Shown here: piece by piece, positions 59,175 to 64,000 of the stretch
Numbering within the stretch: position 1 is the first letter of the stretch
Layout of the letters: each line of letters starts with the position of its first letter
Made by a program: the position numbers and the translations under genes
Notes under the pieces: model-generated
What the model was told of the DNA's origin: nothing
What the model saw: only the letters and a program-made list of their open reading frames with translations
Databases searched by the model: none
Assembly: GCA_030278955.1 (NCBI GenBank)
Contig: JAOANR010000010.1
Span: forward strand, 10,385,884-10,449,883
Direction: 5' to 3'
Length of the DNA: 64,000 bases
Origin: Hygrophila difformis
Taxonomy: Eukaryota; Streptophyta; Magnoliopsida; Lamiales; Acanthaceae

Positions 59175-59762
59175 ATGAGGCCAGAAATGCCACCTCCTGC
59201 CCCAAAGAGAAGAAAGACAGCTAAGACTGGAGAGGGATCTTCCAGGGCTCGTACTGAAGTTCCACAAGTTGAACAGCCCGAGGGAGCAAATCACCCAGTT
59301 GAAGAAGAAAAAGATATCCCTGCCCCAGTACCATCTCAACCTCCTCCACGAAGCCAAAATGTCTCTCAGTTCCCTGCTGATTCCCAGGCACTTGAACTGA
59401 TGAGTCAGATGAGCCAATCCATGCTCCAAGGACTCAAAACTATGACTGACGTGGTGATGACGAGTCATGAGGAACAACGAAAGAGGGCAGACGAAGAACG
59501 CCAAGAGCGTAGAAGAGAAAAAGAAGAAAAGAGGAAGGAGAAGTTGGAGAAGGAAAGAAAAGATGAGGAATTCAAAAGGTTGATGCTAGAAAGAGAGGAG
59601 AGGATGCATAAAGAAAGACAGGAAAGAGAAGAGCGAAACAGAAAAATGGTGGAATCACTTTTCCTGAGCCAAAATCAGATTCTGCAAGATCTGCTCAAGA
59701 AAATCCCAGATGATGCCGGCTCATCTAAGAAACTGGACGAGAAGAAAGATGGAGATTCATGA
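59175..59762 (+). pseudogene. C-terminal coiled-coil part of the A2 extra ORF
   Basis: An open frame of 195 codons with Pro-rich start, KRRKTAK basic patch, and a long charged coiled coil (RKRADEERQERRREKEEKRK and following, about residues 97-165). A1 also has a coiled coil at the end of its extra ORF, so this is likely the end of the same protein. The stretch 58947-59174 between the two parts is broken by stops. Confidence 0.6.
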
Positions 59763-61351
59763 TCAAATCTTGATGAGCTTACAGTGTACACATTTTCTAA
59801 GAGAATTCTTTTCATTCAGTGCAAATTCATTATCATTGCATAGGAATCTCTTACAAATGATGTAATTAATCGCTTTCAAAAAGGAATTTTGCAGTCCAAA
59901 CAATTTATTTTTGAGAAAAGTTGTCTGACAGTCCGAGATGAATAAGTGACTGTCAGGCCAAAAATATGTTGTTGACATACTTTGTATGCTAACAGTGCCT
60001 CTTTTACTGCTTTAAATTAAATAACCAGCAAAAAGCATGCATAAACCTGCTCTAAATTCACATATTAAATTTAGGCTTATGATTAAATTTTCAAACTTTT
60101 AAATTGGGATAATATAATTGAAAACATGCGTGGAATGAATTCCTAAGGTTTTGAGCTGTAAAAGTTTAGTGATGCAATCATCTTGTTGGGTAATAAATCT
60201 TCATGTTGTAAATTTTGATTGAATAAATTGGTAGAATTAAGCTCAGGTTAAATTTGAGAATACTGTATGACATGAATCAATCCAATCTTGTGAGATTTGA
60301 GGCATGAGTCACTTTTACTCATTTATTTTCTTTAATGAGTGAATCAATTTGATTGAAGGAAACTAGAACTTGCAATTGGGACCGATTCAAAACCATGTCA
60401 TATTCCCGAAATCGAGCATATGATCGAGGCACTTAGAAAAACCCAAAATTTTTGGTCTTCGTTTGAAATCCAAACCAAAAAATATTTTTTTCCCTTTAGG
60501 ATTAACCAAGTTGAGCCTTTAAGCCTAATTTTTCTTAAATACCCCCTACATTCTCCATTACCCTTACAAAAAGATCAAAATATTCAACCCAAGTAGACAA
60601 GGATAAAATCTACAAAAAGGCACTAAATTTGTGATCAAAAAAAAAGGAAAAACGTTGAGCTTCATTCAATGAAAATAAATTGCAAATGACAAAGCAAATT
60701 ATACATAGTCTAATGTCATGCAATAGAAAAAGAAAAGCAAAAGAAAGAAAGAAAAATATTGATGATCACAAATTTTTAAATAAAAATAATGCCAAGTTAT
60801 GATGGAGTAAATTTTTGTCACTTCTTAACCCAATAAATTCCCTTTCCTACCAAATATTACAACTGTATGCCCCGTTATAACCCTAAATAAGACCTTGGGA
60901 TCTCGATTTGAAGAGATGAGTCAGTGGCGAGTTGGTCTGATTGCAAGCTTATGGGATAATTTAATCAAATTTGATTTTGAGCGTTCATGATTAAACCCAA
61001 TTAAGAATGAGTGAATTTTCCGATTCTCTTATATGTGAGGCTCTGTTTCATTAAATATGTTCATGTCACACCTTAATTCTATTTTTTAATCCTTGTATTT
61101 TTCCAAACATGATATTCATGAAGGGTTGATAATAATGTTTGATTTGTAGGCCCGATTTTGTGAGCAAGTATCATTTCATTAAACACTACAATCAAAGGAA
61201 TTTAATACTTGTAGTTTTTTATTGTCTTATCCCAATACAAAAAGAATGTAATTTATGAAGCCACGAAAATGAATTGAATATGTTGAGTCCGTGTTCCAAG
61301 GAACATTGACTCTGACTGCTCGGGGACGATCAGTATTAAATGTGAGGATGT
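59763..61351 (+). other. Non-coding 3' internal region of A2 with polypurine tract
   Basis: AT-rich, no ORF longer than about 70 codons. It ends with GGGGACGATCAG then AATGTGAGGATGT directly before the LTR start TGATAATGG at 61352; the purine-rich GTGAGGATG (61342-61350) is the probable polypurine tract. Confidence 0.65.
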
Positions 61352-64000
61352 TGATAATGGCCAGAAATGTCCATTATTTTCAATCCATTTCCGTGTCTTA
61401 AACGGGCATTTGATCGCATTCCGGCCTTATATTAAGTAAGAAAGCTATCTGAATTGGACTAATTTATGCATAGTTGTAAAAATAATAAACTGATATGAAA
61501 AATGCATAAATATGTAATTTTATTACAAATTTGTGTTAGAAGAATCCAAAAACATGAGAAAAATAAAAGAAGAGAAAAAGGAATGAAAAAGATGGAAAAA
61601 GAAAATGAAATTCCACAAAAATGCATTTTTTTGACAGGAATGACGCCAAGCCTTGTATGACCCTATCGTTTCACGTCATCAGTGGAGGTTTGCGTCATGA
61701 GCTAGGAAAACAAAATGACTCGAGGCTGAAACCGATGACGCCAACCAAGTTTTGACGCAAAGGGTTCCGCGTCATTGAGGCCAAAACAGAAGGCATGACG
61801 CCAAACAAGGCTTGACGCCAAGCAAGCATCACGTCATTGACGCCAAAGAATTGAGTCGTCGGCTGCCAAGCTAGGGGCCACGGGGTTTTCGAGCTGGAGA
61901 CCTATGACGCCAAATGAGTTTGACGTCAAGCATGTTCCGCGTCATTACTAGGAGTTCCGCGTCATTGAGAGTGTTTGACGCCAAGCCTTGTTCCACGACA
62001 TGCATGAAGGTTTCACGTCATTGAGACCCATGGGCCTAGGGTTTCGTGCCTATAAATAAGGCATGATACCAAGGTGTTCGGGGTTACACATTCTTCACTC
62101 TTGAAGGCACTTTGGAGAAGAATCACGTAGGTAGCTTAGTTAGGTTTATTTTGTGTATTATTTAATTTTTGTCTATAGCTTAGTTTAATTTCTTGTTATT
62201 CCTTTTGATGTTAGCTTAGAAATAGCATTAGGTAGCCAGATTTATACTTTCTAATTTGTTTTGAACCTTTGGTTTATGGTTTGAAACACCCATTAATGGT
62301 GTTATTAAACCTATTTATTAGAAAAATGGGATTCAATCTTCTATAACATCCCAAAAACATGAAATGGATAATCTAATCCATGGATTTTATGGCTTTATTT
62401 TTTCTTTTTGATCACTTGATCTTTATTTTTTTTTTAATATTAATTTCTCCATGTATGGTTGATTAAATTTGTGAGCATGAGGTTAGAAGCATTATTGTGG
62501 GTTGTGGGTTTGATTTTGCTTGTTGGAACTCTTAAATTCGTCCTTATTTTATTTTGTAGCTTAGATTAAATTCTGTCTTGTTCATCTTAGCATAATCGAA
62601 CCCGTACGCCTAAAATATGTTATAATGGCATATGCTGCATTTTCTTCATCATCATGGTGCATTCTGGAAAAGGCTATGACGCCAACCTCCCTATGACGCC
62701 AACCACGTTGTTGTCATAGGGCAGGTTTCGTGTCATAAATGTTTCTGGCCATAAAAACATTTTTGCATGCTGGAAGTGCTATGACGCCAACCACCCTATG
62801 ACGCCAACCACGTTGAGGTCATAGGGCAGGTTTGGCGTCATTAGTGCTTTTCGGCCAAAAATTGTTCCACGTCGTGGATGTTTTTCGTCATGACCCCACG
62901 GGTCATGACGCAATTCTCATGATCCATGACGTAGAACCCCAAATTTTGCATGCTATTTTATGTTCTCTATAATGCAAAACTCATGACGTGATCCTAGGAT
63001 CACGTCATACTTTAATGTTCCGCATCATAGCCTCCTCATTTTCAAAAGAAAATTTTTCTGTCATGCAATGACGCCAAACCCTTTAATGACGCCAACCTTT
63101 GGCGTCATCTCTAAGGTTCTGCGTCATTAGTGGCCCTATTTTCTAACCTGTTTGACGCCAAACCTATGACGCGATCCTGGGATCACGTCATAAGGTTGGT
63201 TGGCGTCATACTATACCATTTTATCACCAAAATTTTATTATTATTATCTTTAACCCACCATTATGTTGCATCCCTCACATCTCATTCCCACAGAATAAAA
63301 TGTAATATCCCGAATGCAATATAAAGCGTTATGCTGCCAAAATTTTCATTCTTCATTTTAACACTTAACTAATTGAACCCTTGTATCAATAATTAAAGAT
63401 CAAAATTAGCAATAATTAAGGTCAGTGATTAATTGATGTAAGGAATTTGTTCAATTCATCACTAAAAGATTATTTTACAAAGTAAAATTCATTTAATCTA
63501 AACAGATAATCTGGACTGTAATTAATTATGGAATGAAAAGCTATTTAGGTTAATAAATAACTATGGGTCCAAATCCATAACCTTGCATGAGAAACCAATG
63601 TCTCTCATACAAGATGATTTTTGTTGTTATTTTTCCTCTATTTTATGTTAATTCTATTTTGGTCTTTGTCCGTATTGTGTGAAATGAACAGTAAGAGATA
63701 AACAGAATAATGTCGGCGAACGGTCCCTTCACAGGGAAATGAAGTAGCCCGTAGTCTGTGTGTCGATTACTGTTTCTTATTTTGCATGGTTTGAACAGTG
63801 ATTGATGAGGTCAGGCGAACGGTCCTTTTATCAGGAAATAAAGTAGCCACTCAGTCAATTCCTGTCCAAATACAGTTTTATTTTCTTTCTTCATTTTCAA
63901 ACCCAAATCTCAAAGCTGTGCCAACACTCGGTGACATAGGTCAATGTCATCTAGTAATTAAGACAGTGAAGAGAGCATGTAGGTTTTCATCCCACTTCAC
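61352..64000 (+). repeat. 3' LTR of element A2 (first 2.65 kb)
   Basis: Repeats the 5' LTR from its first base (TGATAATGGCCAGAAATGTC) to the end of the window. Includes the U3 motif array (61638-62022), TATAAATA (about 62051) and the second array (about 62674-63210). Several TGACGCC sites degraded in the 5' LTR are intact here. Confidence 0.93.

Larger units (their letters stand above)
42125..64000 (+). mobile_element. Athila-type Ty3/gypsy LTR retrotransposon A2 (3' LTR cut by window end)
   Basis: Order: 5' LTR (42125-46565), tRNA-Asp-type primer site (46575), gag, protease, RT, RNase H, integrase (46799-52742), a TGACGCCA array (53300-53698), a decayed spliced-type ORF (53898-59762), non-coding DNA, then the start of the 3' LTR (61352). 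The two LTRs differ at about 20 of the first roughly 390 aligned bases by hand count (about 5%), so this copy is much older than the copia element. The coding region is full of stops, most explained by C-to-T changes. The visible length exceeds 21.8 kb; a full second LTR would give about 23.7 kb. Confidence 0.93.

Overview
The window looks like a nuclear segment of a flowering plant, most likely a eudicot. It has three ordinary plant genes (a SAUR auxin-response gene, a cytosolic alkaline/neutral invertase with three spliceosomal coding introns, and a single-exon class I TCP transcription factor). They lie in AT-rich intergenic DNA packed with plant-type transposable elements. No tRNA, rRNA, CRISPR or organelle genes were seen. 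The species cannot be named from the sequence alone.

Layout. (1) 1-10069: 5' part of a Ty3/gypsy Athila-type retrotransposon on the minus strand (A1), with 5' LTR 8704-10069, tRNA-Asp-type primer site, gag, pol and an extra 'env-like' ORF; its 3' LTR lies left of the window. Its reverse transcriptase has lost about 37 codons including the motif A aspartate. (2) 10070-14488: intergenic DNA with the SAUR gene (11656-11901), a Stowaway MITE (12636-12894) and a foldback MITE (13629-14089). (3) 14489-20996: a hAT-type element with an 8-bp target duplication, split by a nearly full-length L1-type LINE that has its own 16-bp duplication. (4) 21505-27000: a complete Ty1/copia element on the minus strand with 297-bp LTRs that differ at one base and a TAATA duplication. 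(5) 27497-28855 and 35860-36699: two blocks built from many copies of a short TTCAGCGACAT motif, with similar terminal sequences. (6) 30654-32734: the invertase gene. (7) 38089-39351: the TCP gene. (8) 42125-64000: a second Athila-type element on the plus strand (A2), with a very long 5' LTR (about 4.44 kb), decayed gag-pol, a decayed and apparently spliced env-like ORF, and the first 2.65 kb of the 3' LTR.

How the parts relate. The three host genes have no evident functional link; they are islands between transposons. The most unusual pattern is shared by the two Athila elements. Each carries a distinctive motif in its LTR (TCATGnnCATGA in A1, TGACGCCA/TGGCGTCA in A2) and the same motif as a dense array in the gap between pol and the env-like ORF. 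In both, splice-like signals sit just upstream of or within the start of the env-like ORF. This suggests duplicated LTR-type control sequence serving as an internal promoter for a spliced accessory gene. The second unusual feature is the pair of TTCAGCGACAT array elements, one of which contains two large hairpin modules.
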